From Azospirillum sp. TSA2s (GTDB lineage Bacteria; Pseudomonadota; Alphaproteobacteria; Azospirillales; Azospirillaceae): a stretch of DNA of 64,000 nt. The translations under genes were made by a program, and so were the position numbers. Below the pieces are notes generated by a model. The model made no database searches and was not told where the DNA came from. It saw only the letters and a list, made by a program, of their open reading frames with translations. The stretch spans positions 520,001 to 584,000 of the forward strand of contig NZ_CP039649.1 in the NCBI RefSeq assembly GCF_004923315.1, read 5' to 3'. This document shows positions 20,201 to 28,794 of the stretch, in pieces; within the stretch, counting starts at the first letter, position 1, and each line of letters begins with the position of its first letter.

Positions 20201-20402
20201 GAGGATCAAGCCTATGCGTTGATCTCATGGGGAGTGAGCATTGATTTTGTTCCCCGGCGCTTCCCAGACAGTCATAGATTATCCCAAATCCCTGCGAAAA
20301 TTCGTAGAATTGACTAATTTCTTGTAGATTCGCCACTACTCATTCCGACTTTTTATTAACATTAGGCGCAGAAATATAGTTGTTCAACACTAGGATCAAT
20401 CC
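20201..20402. other. AT-rich gap after tRNA-Ser; left part of foreign insert
   Basis: Composition drops sharply in GC directly after the tRNA CCA. A small hairpin, GATCAA/TTGATC at about 20204-20223, may end the tRNA transcript. No gene, integrase or second copy of the tRNA 3' end was found here. Confidence 0.6.
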
Positions 20403-21119
20403 ATGGACAATGGCAGCGTTTGGCTTCATTTCGATGTTTTAAGCGGAGAAACTCAAAGAGATGGGGCTCGGTATGTTAAAGATGACGAATGTAAAAAACA
20501 TTACGAAATACTAGACCATGCGAACTATTTGCTTGAGATAGAAAAGAGTGATCACGATAGAGCTTGCGCAATATTCCAGCTCAATCGTGCGGTTGAGCTG
20601 CGCGACAAATTTCTTTCCAAGATTTATCATTTTCGTAGAATAAAGAGCTTTAAAGGACTCGGCCAAAGCGAAATAATGGAAAACCTCGATATGATCAAGC
20701 CTATGCTAAAAGGTAAATTAGACAGCATTAGAAACAGAGTCATGCACAGGGCTGATGAAAGTGCCCCCTCAAGTCAAATCTGCCGTGAACTATCGGAATT
20801 CGTGTGGTATTTCCTTAGAGTCACCGACATTTACGCAAGAAATACCGTGGAAGATTTTTCAATATATTCTACCGTTAATGGGAACGGGAACCAAGTATCC
20901 ATTACGGTAAATTTAGAAAGCAGAAATTATAATTTGGGGGGCGCAATTCACAAAAGCCTGATCAATGACGTTCGTACCGATGGGTGCTTTGAGGTATCAT
21001 TGAGCAAAGAAATATATATAGAAGGTGGTGAATTTTTATATCTCAATGGATTCGTGGCTCCGTCAGAAGACGCAGAAAAAGTTATTATGAAGAAATACTT
21101 CGAATCTTACCAGGATTAA
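20403..21119 (+). CDS. AT-rich orphan protein with HEPN-like RNxxxH motif
   Basis: This 238-residue protein of unknown function is encoded by AT-rich DNA with codon use unlike every neighbour, a sign of recent transfer. Residues 52-115 look like a helical HEPN fold: DRACAIFQLNRAVELRDKF, then KLDSIRNRVMHRAD, where R110-N111-x3-H115 matches the RNxxxH motif of HEPN ribonucleases and nucleotidyltransferase partners. The C-terminal half (NGNGNQVSITVNLE, EVSLSKEIYIEGGEFLYLNG) is predicted to be beta-rich. It stands alone beside tRNA-Ser with no visible antitoxin or integrase. A defence or toxin role is inference from the motif and the location. Confidence 0.8.
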   Translation: MDNGSVWLHFDVLSGETQRDGARYVKDDECKKHYEILDHANYLLEIEKSDHDRACAIFQLNRAVELRDKFLSKIYHFRRIKSFKGLGQSEIMENLDMIKPMLKGKLDSIRNRVMHRADESAPSSQICRELSEFVWYFLRVTDIYARNTVEDFSIYSTVNGNGNQVSITVNLESRNYNLGGAIHKSLINDVRTDGCFEVSLSKEIYIEGGEFLYLNGFVAPSEDAEKVIMKKYFESYQD

Positions 21120-21378
21120 ACCTGAAATAGATGGATAGATAAAATAATTCCTGCAAATGGCTAAAAATTCATTTTAAATCTCGCCAACTTAACATAATAA
21201 ATTCGAGATCCAGCTGCCAGCCCCTTAGTATCCAGAAAAACGCCTACGGGTCTTATCGCTTTCCGCCAAGAGCTAACCAGACACCCCAAACCGCATACCT
21301 TCATATGACCCCCACCCTTTTGCGCCTCCCCGATTGCTCTGCTAGCGTCCAATCCGGGTTACGGAAGGGGCGCGGACC
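21120..21378. other. Right part of AT-rich insert and return to host DNA
   Basis: AT-rich sequence without a convincing gene runs to about 21295. High-GC sequence then resumes. No direct repeat of the tRNA-Ser 3' end was found at this junction. A purine-rich ribosome site (GGAAGGGG) precedes the next gene. Confidence 0.6.
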
Positions 21379-21819
21379 ATGGGACTCATCAGCTTTCTGA
21401 AAAAGACCGCCGCCGGTCACACCGACCGGCAGAAGCAGGCACGGTACGACCGTGCGAACGCGCGGGCCAACGAGTACATGGAGGTGGCGCAGTGGTATGC
21501 CGAGGAAGGCGACGGCAACCCGCGCATCCTGCAGAATTATCAGGAACTTGCGGCTCTGCCCTTCCGTCAGGGGCATGCGGCGACGCTGGTCGGCTACCGC
21601 AACGACATCACGCGCAAGCTGGGCCATGCCGCCCACATCGGCACCCGGCAGAACCCGTGGATCGCCGCCTTCCTGCGGCCGGACGACGGCACCGTCTATT
21701 GCGCCTATGTGCTGCTGCGCGACGACAACCAGCAGTTCGCGCTGATGAAGGCCTACTGGTTCCTGTCCGGCAACGAGACGGAGGCCGGATACAAGCGCCC
21801 CGTCTTCGGCGTCCTCTGA
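21379..21819 (+). CDS. Unrecognised protein, upstream partner of the 21845 gene
   Basis: I do not recognise this 146-residue protein. It begins MGLISFLKKTAAGHTDRQKQARYDRANARA, a basic helical start, and then has a mixed alpha/beta body (IGTRQNPWIAAFLRPDDG, CAYVLLRDDNQQFALMKAYW). No signal peptide or membrane segment is seen. GC content is that of the host. Translation starts after a GGAAGGGG site. It lies 25 bases before the next gene on the same strand, so the pair is likely co-transcribed and may act together, for example as a chaperone or immunity partner. That role is speculative. Confidence 0.7.
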   Translation: MGLISFLKKTAAGHTDRQKQARYDRANARANEYMEVAQWYAEEGDGNPRILQNYQELAALPFRQGHAATLVGYRNDITRKLGHAAHIGTRQNPWIAAFLRPDDGTVYCAYVLLRDDNQQFALMKAYWFLSGNETEAGYKRPVFGVL

Positions 21820-21844
21820 TCCATTCCGCAGGAAAGTCGCGCAC

Positions 21845-22462
21845 ATGCCGAACATCGCCGATCTGGTCGCGAATCCGGAAAGCTTCCTCAAGAACAACCT
21901 GATCTGGATCCAGTATCAATCCTACCAGCCCAACTACCGCGTCGGCGGCGTCAAGAGCTTCAGCCTCAGCGACGACGGCATGACCTGCACCCGCAAGGGC
22001 ACCGGCATCGTCTCGCAATTCTCGACCAAGAACGTCGATGTCTGGTCGGTGCGCTACGACCAGGGCAATCGGCCGGGCAGCTGGAACGCCTACTGGTTGC
22101 CCTACGATCAGGATTTCAAGCATCTCGTCGTGCTGGAGGATGAGGCCGACGTGATGTTCACGCCGACGATGGACGGCTGCTCCTTCGGTTTCAGCGATCA
22201 TGGCGGCGGCACCTACTCCGCCTCCCACGGCAATCTCCAGACCGCCCAGGGACGGATCGACGAGGCCGGACTGCGCCAGGGCATGCGCATGCACGGCACC
22301 ACCCTGCACAAGTCGCAATACATGAACGTGCCGGGCACCGACGCGGTCAAGGTCACGCTGGTGGGCGTGCGCAACGGCAAGAAATGGCGCTTCTTCTATC
22401 AGCAATACATCGACCAGATGGGCGCCTTCACCCTGCTGAAGGTCGCCCAGGTCAAGAGGTAG
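21845..22462 (+). CDS. Unknown protein with possible CNF/BLF1-like deamidase Cys-His layout
   Basis: This 205-residue protein is of unknown function. The notable segment is FTPTMDGCSFGFS (Cys112) followed by GGTYSASHGN (His128). A Cys at the end of a G-C turn between two beta strands, with a His 16 residues later before Gly, resembles the catalytic layout of CNF1, BLF1 and CheD-type glutamine deamidases. The C-terminal strand run VKVTLVGVRNGKKWRFFYQQY also suits a beta-rich core. There is no secretion signal. Overall similarity to those families cannot be shown by eye, so the assignment is a hypothesis. An AGGAAAG ribosome site precedes the ATG. Confidence 0.7.
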   Translation: MPNIADLVANPESFLKNNLIWIQYQSYQPNYRVGGVKSFSLSDDGMTCTRKGTGIVSQFSTKNVDVWSVRYDQGNRPGSWNAYWLPYDQDFKHLVVLEDEADVMFTPTMDGCSFGFSDHGGGTYSASHGNLQTAQGRIDEAGLRQGMRMHGTTLHKSQYMNVPGTDAVKVTLVGVRNGKKWRFFYQQYIDQMGAFTLLKVAQVKR

Positions 22463-22601
22463 GGCATTCCCGGGCGCGCGCCGCGCCCCTCCCCCATTCC
22501 CACTCAAGACAGCCCGTTCCCGCCTTGCTACAGTCCTTGTCCCTCGGACCTGTCCCGACCGGCTTGATCCGCAAGACAGACACAGACCAGAGACAAGGCA
22601 C

Positions 22602-25259
22602 ATGGACAAAGGCACGCCGAAGGCCATCCGGCTTCAGGACTATCGCCCGCCGGCGCATCTGATCGACACGGTCGACCTGTTCGTCGACCTGGGCGAGGAT
22701 GTCACCACCGTCCGCGCGGTGCTGGCGATCCGCCGCAATCCGGCCCGCCCCGATGCCGCGACGGAGCCGCTGTCGCTCGACGGGCAGAGGCTGGATCTGG
22801 TGTCGGTGGCGCTGGACGGACGGACGCTGGGGCCGGATGAGTTCACCGTCACCCCCGATCACCTGATCGTGCTGGAGGTGCCGGACAGCTTCACCCTGGA
22901 AACCATCGTCCGCATCAAGCCGCAGGAGAACACGGCGCTGGAAGGGCTCTACAAGTCCTCCGGCAACTTCTGCACGCAATGCGAGGCGGAAGGCTTCCGC
23001 AAGATCACCTACTTCATGGACCGGCCGGACGTGATGGCGCGCTACAGCACCACCATCACCGCCGACAAGGCGCGCTATCCGGTGCTGCTTTCCAACGGCA
23101 ACCTCGCCGCGTCGGGGGATCTTGAGGGCGGGCGCCACTGGGCGCGCTGGGAGGACCCCTTCCCCAAGCCCTGCTACCTGTTCGCGCTGGTCGCCGGCAA
23201 GCTCGTCCATGGCGAGGACCATTTCCGCACCGCCTCCGGCCGTGACGTCACCCTGCGCATCTATGTGGAGCCGGGGAACGAGGACAAGATCGACCACGCC
23301 ATGCGCTCGCTGATCAAGTCGATGCGCTGGGATGAGGAGGTCTATGGTCTGGAATACGACCTCGACATCTTCAACATCGTCGCGGTCGGCGATTTCAACA
23401 TGGGGGCGATGGAAAACAAGTCGCTCAACGTCTTCAACACCAAATACATCCTGGCCAAGCCGGAAACCGCGACCGACACCGATTTCCTCAACATCGAGGC
23501 GGTGGTCGCGCACGAGTATTTCCACAACTGGACCGGCAACCGCGTCACCTGCCGCGACTGGTTCCAGCTGTCGCTGAAGGAAGGGCTGACCGTCTTCCGC
23601 GACCAGGAATTCTCGTCCGACATGCATTCCCGCGCGGTGAAGCGAATCGCCGACGTCCAGGGGCTGCGCACCGTGCAGTTCCAGGAGGATGCCGGCGCCA
23701 TGGCCCATCCGGTGCGCCCGGACAGCTATGTCGAGATCAACAACTTCTACACCCCCACCGTCTACAACAAGGGTGCGGAAGTCATCCGCATGATCCACAC
23801 CCTGCTGGGGCCGGAGAAGTACCGCAAGGGCACCGACCTTTACTTCCAGCGTCATGACGGGCAGGCGGTGACCTGCGACGATTTCGTCGCCGCCATGGCC
23901 GATGCCAGCGGCGTCGACCTGACCCAGTTCCAGCTGTGGTACCGCCAGTCCGGCACGCCGGAACTGGACATTGCCGGCAACTACGATTCGGCCGCCAAAA
24001 CCTTCACCCTGACGGTGAAGCAGACGGTGCCGCCGACGCCGGGCCAGCCGACCAAGCAGCCGATGCACATCCCGCTGGTGGTCGGCCTGCTCGGTCCCGG
24101 CGGGCAGGACCTGCCGCTGCGCCTGGACGGTGAGGACGCCGCCGCCGGCACCAGCCGCATCCTGCATGTGACGGCGGAGAACCAGAGCTTCACCTTCCGC
24201 GACATCCCGGCCCGGCCGGTGCCGTCGCTGCTGCGCGGCTTCTCCGCCCCGGTGAAGCTGAAGACCGACCTGACCGACGCCGACCTGACCTTCCTGATGG
24301 CGCATGACAGCGACGCCTTCAACCGGTGGGAGGCCGGCCAGATTCTCGGCACCCGCATCCTGCTGAACCTCGTCGCCGACCAGCAGGCCGGGCGCGATCT
24401 GGTGCTGCCGGAGGGCTATGCCGACGCCTTCGCCAAGATCCTGGACGATGCGCAGCGCGACCCCGCCTTCGCCGCCCAGGCGCTGGTGTTGCCGACGGAG
24501 GCCTATCTCGGCACCCAGATGCCGGTGGTCGATCCCGACGCCATCCACGCGGTGCGGGAATTCGCCCGCAAGACGCTGGCCGGGCGCCTGCGGGCCAAGT
24601 TCCTCGACCTCTACCGCCGCAACAGCAGCCAGGAGCCCTTCTCCGTCGATGCCGAGGCCATCGGCAAGCGGGCGCTGAAGAACCTGTGCCTTGCCTATCT
24701 GATGGCGCTGGAGGACGCGGAGGCGCTGGACCTTTGCCTGACCCAGTATCGCACCGCCCAGGGCATGACCGACGAGATCGCGGCGCTGCAGTTCCTGTCC
24801 AACGCCGCCTCGCCGGAAGGAGAGAAGGCGCTGGCCGACTTCTACGAGCGCTGGAAGGGCGAGGCGCTGGTGGTCGACAAGTGGTTCAGCGTGCAGGCGA
24901 TGTCGCACCGCGCCGACACGCTGGCCCGCGTCACCGCCCTGCTCGGCCATCCGGCCTTCGAGATCCGGAACCCGAACAAGGTGTATGCGCTGATCGGCGG
25001 CTTCGCCAATGGCAACCCGGTCCGCTTCCATGACGCCAGCGGCGCCGGCTATCGCTTCCTGGCCGATCAGGTCCTGCGTCTGGACCCGATGAACCCACAG
25101 GTTGCAGCCCGGCTGATGGGACCCTTCTCCCGTCTGCGGCGGTATGACGCGGCCCGTCAGGGGCTGATGAAGGCCGAATTGCAGCGGATCGTCGCCACGC
25201 CGGGCCTGTCGCCCGACGTTTACGAGGTCGCCAGCAAGAGCCTGGAGGCTGCCGGCTGA
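22602..25259 (+). CDS. pepN: Aminopeptidase N (M1 family)
   Basis: This cytoplasmic zinc aminopeptidase releases N-terminal residues from peptides. It has 885 residues, typical of proteobacterial PepN. The exopeptidase signature GAMEN is at 268-272. The zinc site is HEYFH (304-308) with Glu327 in LKEGLTVF as third ligand. The four-domain organisation is complete, with the C-terminal helical domain ending ELQRIVATPGLSPDVYEVASKSL. It stands alone, with a 139-base gap upstream, and is closed by a strong terminator shared with the convergent cytochrome gene. Confidence 0.97.
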   Translation: MDKGTPKAIRLQDYRPPAHLIDTVDLFVDLGEDVTTVRAVLAIRRNPARPDAATEPLSLDGQRLDLVSVALDGRTLGPDEFTVTPDHLIVLEVPDSFTLETIVRIKPQENTALEGLYKSSGNFCTQCEAEGFRKITYFMDRPDVMARYSTTITADKARYPVLLSNGNLAASGDLEGGRHWARWEDPFPKPCYLFALVAGKLVHGEDHFRTASGRDVTLRIYVEPGNEDKIDHAMRSLIKSMRWDEEVYGLEYDLDIFNIVAVGDFNMGAMENKSLNVFNTKYILAKPETATDTDFLNIEAVVAHEYFHNWTGNRVTCRDWFQLSLKEGLTVFRDQEFSSDMHSRAVKRIADVQGLRTVQFQEDAGAMAHPVRPDSYVEINNFYTPTVYNKGAEVIRMIHTLLGPEKYRKGTDLYFQRHDGQAVTCDDFVAAMADASGVDLTQFQLWYRQSGTPELDIAGNYDSAAKTFTLTVKQTVPPTPGQPTKQPMHIPLVVGLLGPGGQDLPLRLDGEDAAAGTSRILHVTAENQSFTFRDIPARPVPSLLRGFSAPVKLKTDLTDADLTFLMAHDSDAFNRWEAGQILGTRILLNLVADQQAGRDLVLPEGYADAFAKILDDAQRDPAFAAQALVLPTEAYLGTQMPVVDPDAIHAVREFARKTLAGRLRAKFLDLYRRNSSQEPFSVDAEAIGKRALKNLCLAYLMALEDAEALDLCLTQYRTAQGMTDEIAALQFLSNAASPEGEKALADFYERWKGEALVVDKWFSVQAMSHRADTLARVTALLGHPAFEIRNPNKVYALIGGFANGNPVRFHDASGAGYRFLADQVLRLDPMNPQVAARLMGPFSRLRRYDAARQGLMKAELQRIVATPGLSPDVYEVASKSLEAAG

Positions 25260-25304
25260 GACTCGGGACCAAAGGACTAGGCCGAAAAGCAGAGAGGCCT
25301 AAAA

Positions 25305-25340
25305 GCGAAGGGCCGGTGGCAGCGCCACCGGCCCTTTCGC
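25305..25340. terminator. Bidirectional terminator between pepN and cytochrome c gene
   Basis: A near-perfect stem (GGGCCGGTGGC / GCCACCGGCCC, loop AGC) is flanked by GCGAA and TTTCGC, which extend the pairing. It lies between the ends of two convergent genes. Confidence 0.75.
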
Positions 25341-25396
25341 CGTCCGTGATCCCCCGGCCATGATGCCCTTGGGCGCCCGACCGGGGGAAAGCGGTC

Positions 25397-25777
25397 TTAC
25401 TTCTGTTCGGACAGGAAGGCGATCAGGTCGGCGCGCTTGGCGTCGTCCTTCAGGCCGGCGAAGGCCATCGTGCCGCCCGGGACGATTTCCTTCGGCGCCT
25501 TGATGTAGGCGTCCAGGTTCTCCGGGGTCCAGACCAGACCGCCGGCGCCCTTTTCCTTCATCGGGGCCGAGTACTTGAAGCCCTCGATCGAACCGGCCGG
25601 ACGGCCGACGACGCCGAACAGCGACGGACCGACCTTGTTCTTGCCCTGCTCGGCGGTGTGGCAGGCCATGCAGACCTTGAAGACTTCCTTGCCGGCGGCG
25701 GCGTCGGCCGCCTGGGCGGCACCGGCACCCATCACGACCGCGGCGATGGCGGCAACGCCCATCAACAGCTTCTTCAT
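25397..25777 (-). CDS. Periplasmic class I cytochrome c
   Basis: This 126-residue soluble cytochrome c acts as an electron carrier in the periplasm. Its signal peptide MKKLLMGVAAIAAVVMGAGAAQA ends at about residue 23. The heme site CMACH is at 36-40, and Met104 in GGTMAFAGL is the probable sixth ligand. The pattern NKVGPSLFGVVGRPAGS is characteristic of the cytochrome c2/c550 group. The frame is open upstream to 25891, but the ATG at 25777 gives a proper signal peptide. Its redox partners are not nearby; the oxidase module at 43-50 kb is a candidate. Confidence 0.92.
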   Translation of the reverse strand: MKKLLMGVAAIAAVVMGAGAAQAADAAAGKEVFKVCMACHTAEQGKNKVGPSLFGVVGRPAGSIEGFKYSAPMKEKGAGGLVWTPENLDAYIKAPKEIVPGGTMAFAGLKDDAKRADLIAFLSEQK

Positions 25778-25907
25778 TCTTCGGCTTCCCTTCCGATGGA
25801 TCCACCGGCCGACGGCGCCGGCCGGAATCGCGCGGCAGCATACACATTCCGTAAGGGGCTCAAACCCCCTTTGATGCCGCCGTACGACCAATGAACAATT
25901 TGCCGCG

Positions 25908-26618
25908 CTAATTCATCCAGGCAAGCGCCGCGAACAGAACCACAACCACAAGGAGCGCCGCCCACGGCACGTAGAAATTGCCCGTTCCGCCCCCCTTGCC
26001 ACGGCCGACCGGCAGCGGCAGCGGGATCTCCGGCGGCGGTTCCGCCATGCGGGTGGCGGGCTTGGAGGCCGCGGCCGTCGCCGGTTCGGAATAGACGGCG
26101 GGACGGACGGCAGGCTGGGGGGCGGTGGCCGCTTCGGTTGCCCCCACCGGTTCAGCCACGGGCGCCGCCTCGGCCGGGGCGGGACCGACGATCTGGGTGA
26201 AGCGGGCGAAGAACTCCTCCGCCATCTTGCGGGCGGTGGCGTCGACCAGCCGGGAGCCGATCTGCGCCAGCTTGCCGCCGACCTGGGCCTTGGCGGTGTA
26301 GGTCAGCAGCGTGGCGCCGCCATCGTCGGCAAGCGTCACGGTGGCGCCGCCCTTGCCGAAGCCGGCGGCACCGCCCGACCCTTCGCCGGTGATGGTGTAG
26401 CCGTTGGGCGGGTCCAGGTCGGACAGGGTGACCTTGCCGGCGAATTTGGCGCTGACCGGGCCGACCTTGGCGACGACCTTGGCCGTCATCTCGGTGTCGG
26501 ACTGCCGGACGACCTCCTCGCAGCCGGGGATGCACTGCCGCAGGATCTCCGGATCGTTCAGCGCCGCCCACACCGCGTCGCGGCTGGCCTCGATCCGGTG
26601 GCTTCCGCTCATATCCAT
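25908..26618 (-). CDS. CoxG-like SRPBCC protein with C-terminal membrane anchor
   Basis: The N-terminal 150 residues (MDMSGSHRIEASRDAVWAAL, LRQCIPGCEEV, GKVTLSDLDPPNGYTITGEG) match the CoxG/SRPBCC ligand-binding fold. CoxG anchors carbon monoxide dehydrogenase to the membrane in CO oxidisers, but it is often found without coxMSL. A low-complexity Ala/Pro linker follows, then a C-terminal membrane helix (WAALLVVVVLFAALAW). The ATG at 26618 is chosen because GGAGG sits 11 bases ahead; an ATG at 26648 is possible. No CO dehydrogenase genes are in this window, so the client is unknown. Confidence 0.85.
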   Translation of the reverse strand: MDMSGSHRIEASRDAVWAALNDPEILRQCIPGCEEVVRQSDTEMTAKVVAKVGPVSAKFAGKVTLSDLDPPNGYTITGEGSGGAAGFGKGGATVTLADDGGATLLTYTAKAQVGGKLAQIGSRLVDATARKMAEEFFARFTQIVGPAPAEAAPVAEPVGATEAATAPQPAVRPAVYSEPATAAASKPATRMAEPPPEIPLPLPVGRGKGGGTGNFYVPWAALLVVVVLFAALAWMN

Positions 26619-26776
26619 GGTTCGTGGTTCCTCCAACCCAATTGCCAACCCTGATGCGGCCCTTTGCGGGCGTCTCTCGCCCCGGCTGCGGCCGGGGTTA
26701 CGGTCGAGAATATGGCATTACCGGGCGCTGCGACAGCCCCGGCCGCCTCATCTCAAAGTCTTACCCGTGAACGTCC

Positions 26777-27259
26777 TCACCCGCGCGGCGCCATGCAGTT
26801 GCTGACGATCGGCGTGCAGGCCGACAGCGTGGCGCCGGCCGGGTAGCTGACCTGCTCCACCGTGCCGCGCGGGCCGATCACCACCGTCGCCTCGCAGCCG
26901 GTGGAGGTGCTGCCGCCGACCGGCACCCCGAAGCCGAGGCCGAGCCCAACCCCGCCGCTGCCGCCGAAGCTGCCGGCGCCGATGCCGATGCTGCTGCCGG
27001 GGCTGTAGGCCACCGCCGGGCGGGCGACGTAGGTGTAGTATTCGCGCCCCGCCGCCGTCGCCTGACGGTCCGGAACGCCGGCGCAGGCCAGCAGGTCGGC
27101 CTTGGGCATGCCGACCATGGCGGTCTGGGCGCGGCGCGCAATCTCCGGATCGGGACCGGTGGCGCAGCCGGCAAGGAGGACGGCCGCGCCGCCGAGAAGG
27201 ATCATCGCAGCGCCCACGGTCCTTGCCTTACCCATGGCCTTATCCATCCCCTGGCCCAT
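26777..27259 (-). CDS. Small glycine-rich lipoprotein
   Basis: This 160-residue predicted lipoprotein has an N-terminal hydrophobic stretch ending in lipobox LLAGC (Cys32), so it is exported and lipid-anchored. The mature part includes ARRAQTAMVGMPKADLLACAGVP, similar to SmpA/OmlA-like small lipoproteins (an AMVGMPKADL turn). A glycine-rich stretch (IGIGAGSFGGSGGVGLGLGF) and a C-terminal Cys-containing domain (TGCEATVVIGPRGTVEQVSY) follow. The ATG at 27259 has GGACGAG just upstream; longer starts have no support. Function is unknown. Confidence 0.8.
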   Translation of the reverse strand: MGQGMDKAMGKARTVGAAMILLGGAAVLLAGCATGPDPEIARRAQTAMVGMPKADLLACAGVPDRQATAAGREYYTYVARPAVAYSPGSSIGIGAGSFGGSGGVGLGLGFGVPVGGSTSTGCEATVVIGPRGTVEQVSYPAGATLSACTPIVSNCMAPRG

Positions 27260-27446
27260 GTCTCGTCCTCCACCAGAATATCGTGTCATCGCCGGATTCT
27301 TCTCAACCGGTTGATACAGTGCTGAAACCCCGCCGCCGCCCGTCCGTTCCCGGAAGGGTCTGTGCGGCCCGGAAGTGACGGACGGGCCCGGATTTGCTAG
27401 GAGTTCCGTCCCCTGTCCATACCAGCATATCGGAACCGCCGACGCC

Positions 27447-27977
27447 ATGGCCGAGCTTACGCCCTCCCCTTCTCCCTCCGCCTCTGCCGTGACGGTGTAT
27501 CTCGCGCTCGGCGGCAACATGGGCGACCGCGCCGCCAACCTCGCCGAGGCGATCCGGCGGCTGGGCGAGGCGGTGGAGATCGACGCCCAGTCCGCCCTGT
27601 ACGAGACGGCGCCGATGTATGTGACCGACCAGCCGGCCTTCCTGAACATGGCGGTGCGCGGCACCACCCGCCTCGGCCCGGTGGAGCTGCTGCGCTTCAT
27701 GAAGGAGATCGAGGCGACGCTGGGCCGCGATCTCGGCGGCCTGCGCTTCGGTCCGCGCCCCATCGACATCGACATCCTGCTCTACGCCGACCGTGTGGTG
27801 GCGGAGCCTGATCTGGAAATCCCCCACCCCCGCATGGCGGAGCGCGCCTTCGTGCTCTGCCCGCTGGCCGACATCGCCGCCGACATCGTCCACCCGGTGC
27901 TGAACCGGCGGATCGACGCCCTGCGCGACGAGGTTCCCGGCCGCGAGACCGTCGTCCGCATCGCCGACAGGCTTTGA
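27447..27977 (+). CDS. folK: HPPK, 6-hydroxymethyl-dihydropterin pyrophosphokinase
   Basis: The enzyme pyrophosphorylates 6-hydroxymethyl-7,8-dihydropterin in folate synthesis. The 176-residue product shows the family motifs YLALGGNMGDRAANL near residue 18, YETAPMYVTDQPAFLNMAV, and the catalytic RFGPRPIDIDILLY with two Asp residues that bind magnesium. The ATG at 27447 follows a Ser/Pro-rich leader (MAELTPSPSPSASA). An upstream in-frame ATG at 27375 is less likely. It is followed 110 bases later by a FolB-like gene, an expected folate neighbour. Confidence 0.95.
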   Translation: MAELTPSPSPSASAVTVYLALGGNMGDRAANLAEAIRRLGEAVEIDAQSALYETAPMYVTDQPAFLNMAVRGTTRLGPVELLRFMKEIEATLGRDLGGLRFGPRPIDIDILLYADRVVAEPDLEIPHPRMAERAFVLCPLADIAADIVHPVLNRRIDALRDEVPGRETVVRIADRL

Positions 27978-28087
27978 CGAACGCCTCGCCGAGTGTGGTG
28001 GCCCAAGTGCGGTGGCATGCGGCGGCCGCACCGCTTATAGTGCCGGCCTGAACGCAACGCCGGCGCCCGCCAGCCGGCCGGGAGAGT

Positions 28088-28498
28088 GTGTTGTCGGACG
28101 ATAGCGTGAAACGGACCATGCTGGTCCAGCCGGGCGGCGCGCCGCTCACCTACACCATTCTGGTGCGCGGCTTCTCCGCCGCCGTGGCGCTTGCCGGCCG
28201 CACCGACCGGCCGGACGTCCGCTTCGACCTGACGCTGACCGTCACCCATCCCGGCCCCGGTTTTCCCGACGACATCGCCGCGGTGATGTCTTACGAGGAC
28301 ATCGTCGAAGACTTGCGCCGTCTTTGTGCCGAATCCAACGTATCGGGTGCCGAATACTTGGCCGATCGCGCCGCGGACCTCTGCCTGTCCCATGCCAAAG
28401 TGCGCCTGGTCCAGGTCGACGTCACCATTCCCGCGGCCGACTCGGGCGATTCGGCTGCCGGCACCAGCCTGACGCGCGGCCGGCCGGTACAGCCGTAA
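28088..28498 (+). CDS. Degenerate dihydroneopterin aldolase (FolB-like) protein
   Basis: This 136-residue protein aligns by eye with FolB. VMSYEDIVEDLRRLC matches the SYADIAE segment (with the Tyr), GAEYLADRAADLCL matches the Glu-bearing ERVAEEVAELLL helix, and VRLVQVDVTIPAAD matches the final strand. The catalytic Lys in the KPxA turn is Ile here, and the Glu of the N-terminal GVYDWE segment is absent. It is therefore probably not an active aldolase, or has a different reaction. The start is GTG at 28088 or TTG at 28091, behind GGGAGAG. It follows folK on the same strand. Confidence 0.7.
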   Translation: MLSDDSVKRTMLVQPGGAPLTYTILVRGFSAAVALAGRTDRPDVRFDLTLTVTHPGPGFPDDIAAVMSYEDIVEDLRRLCAESNVSGAEYLADRAADLCLSHAKVRLVQVDVTIPAADSGDSAAGTSLTRGRPVQP

Positions 28499-28794
28499 CC
28501 GTGCCCGCCACCGCCGCGCGGCTGATCATTACTGCATGGAACAAAGATATAGCGGCTGTTGACAAAAGGACGGGTGACATTACCACCCCATCTGAGTTAT
28601 GGTCGCCATATTGTATTTTAGACCCACAATCCGGGCCGGACGGGGTATATCCCCGGCGGCGATCCGGATACCGAAAGCCGAGACGAGCGCGCAGCAGGGA
28701 TTAGGCCAATCGCCATTGCCGGCTTCGACCGTCCGCCGATCCCCCTTCCGGGACGGCAACGGCCCCCGGAAGCCGGACTCTAAGGGAGGGACGC
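28499..28794. other. Gene-free gap with a candidate promoter
   Basis: This gap precedes the 52-residue protein. A perfect -35 box TTGACA (28559-28564) is followed 16 bases later by a weak -10-like TACCAC. GGTG-N7-CACC (28573-28587) overlaps that position and could be an operator. Locally AT-rich sequence (ATATTGTATTTTA, about 28608-28620) follows. No ORF is convincing here. Confidence 0.4.

Noticed and set aside
20201..21400. Search for a repeated tRNA-Ser 3' end (attR) or integrase near the AT-rich island
   Set aside because: No second copy of GTTCGAATCCCAC and no recombinase gene were found, so a complete mobile element is not claimed.
25908..26618. Carbon monoxide dehydrogenase operon suggested by the CoxG-like protein
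   Set aside because: No coxM, coxS or coxL genes are near. CoxG-like SRPBCC proteins occur widely without CO oxidation.
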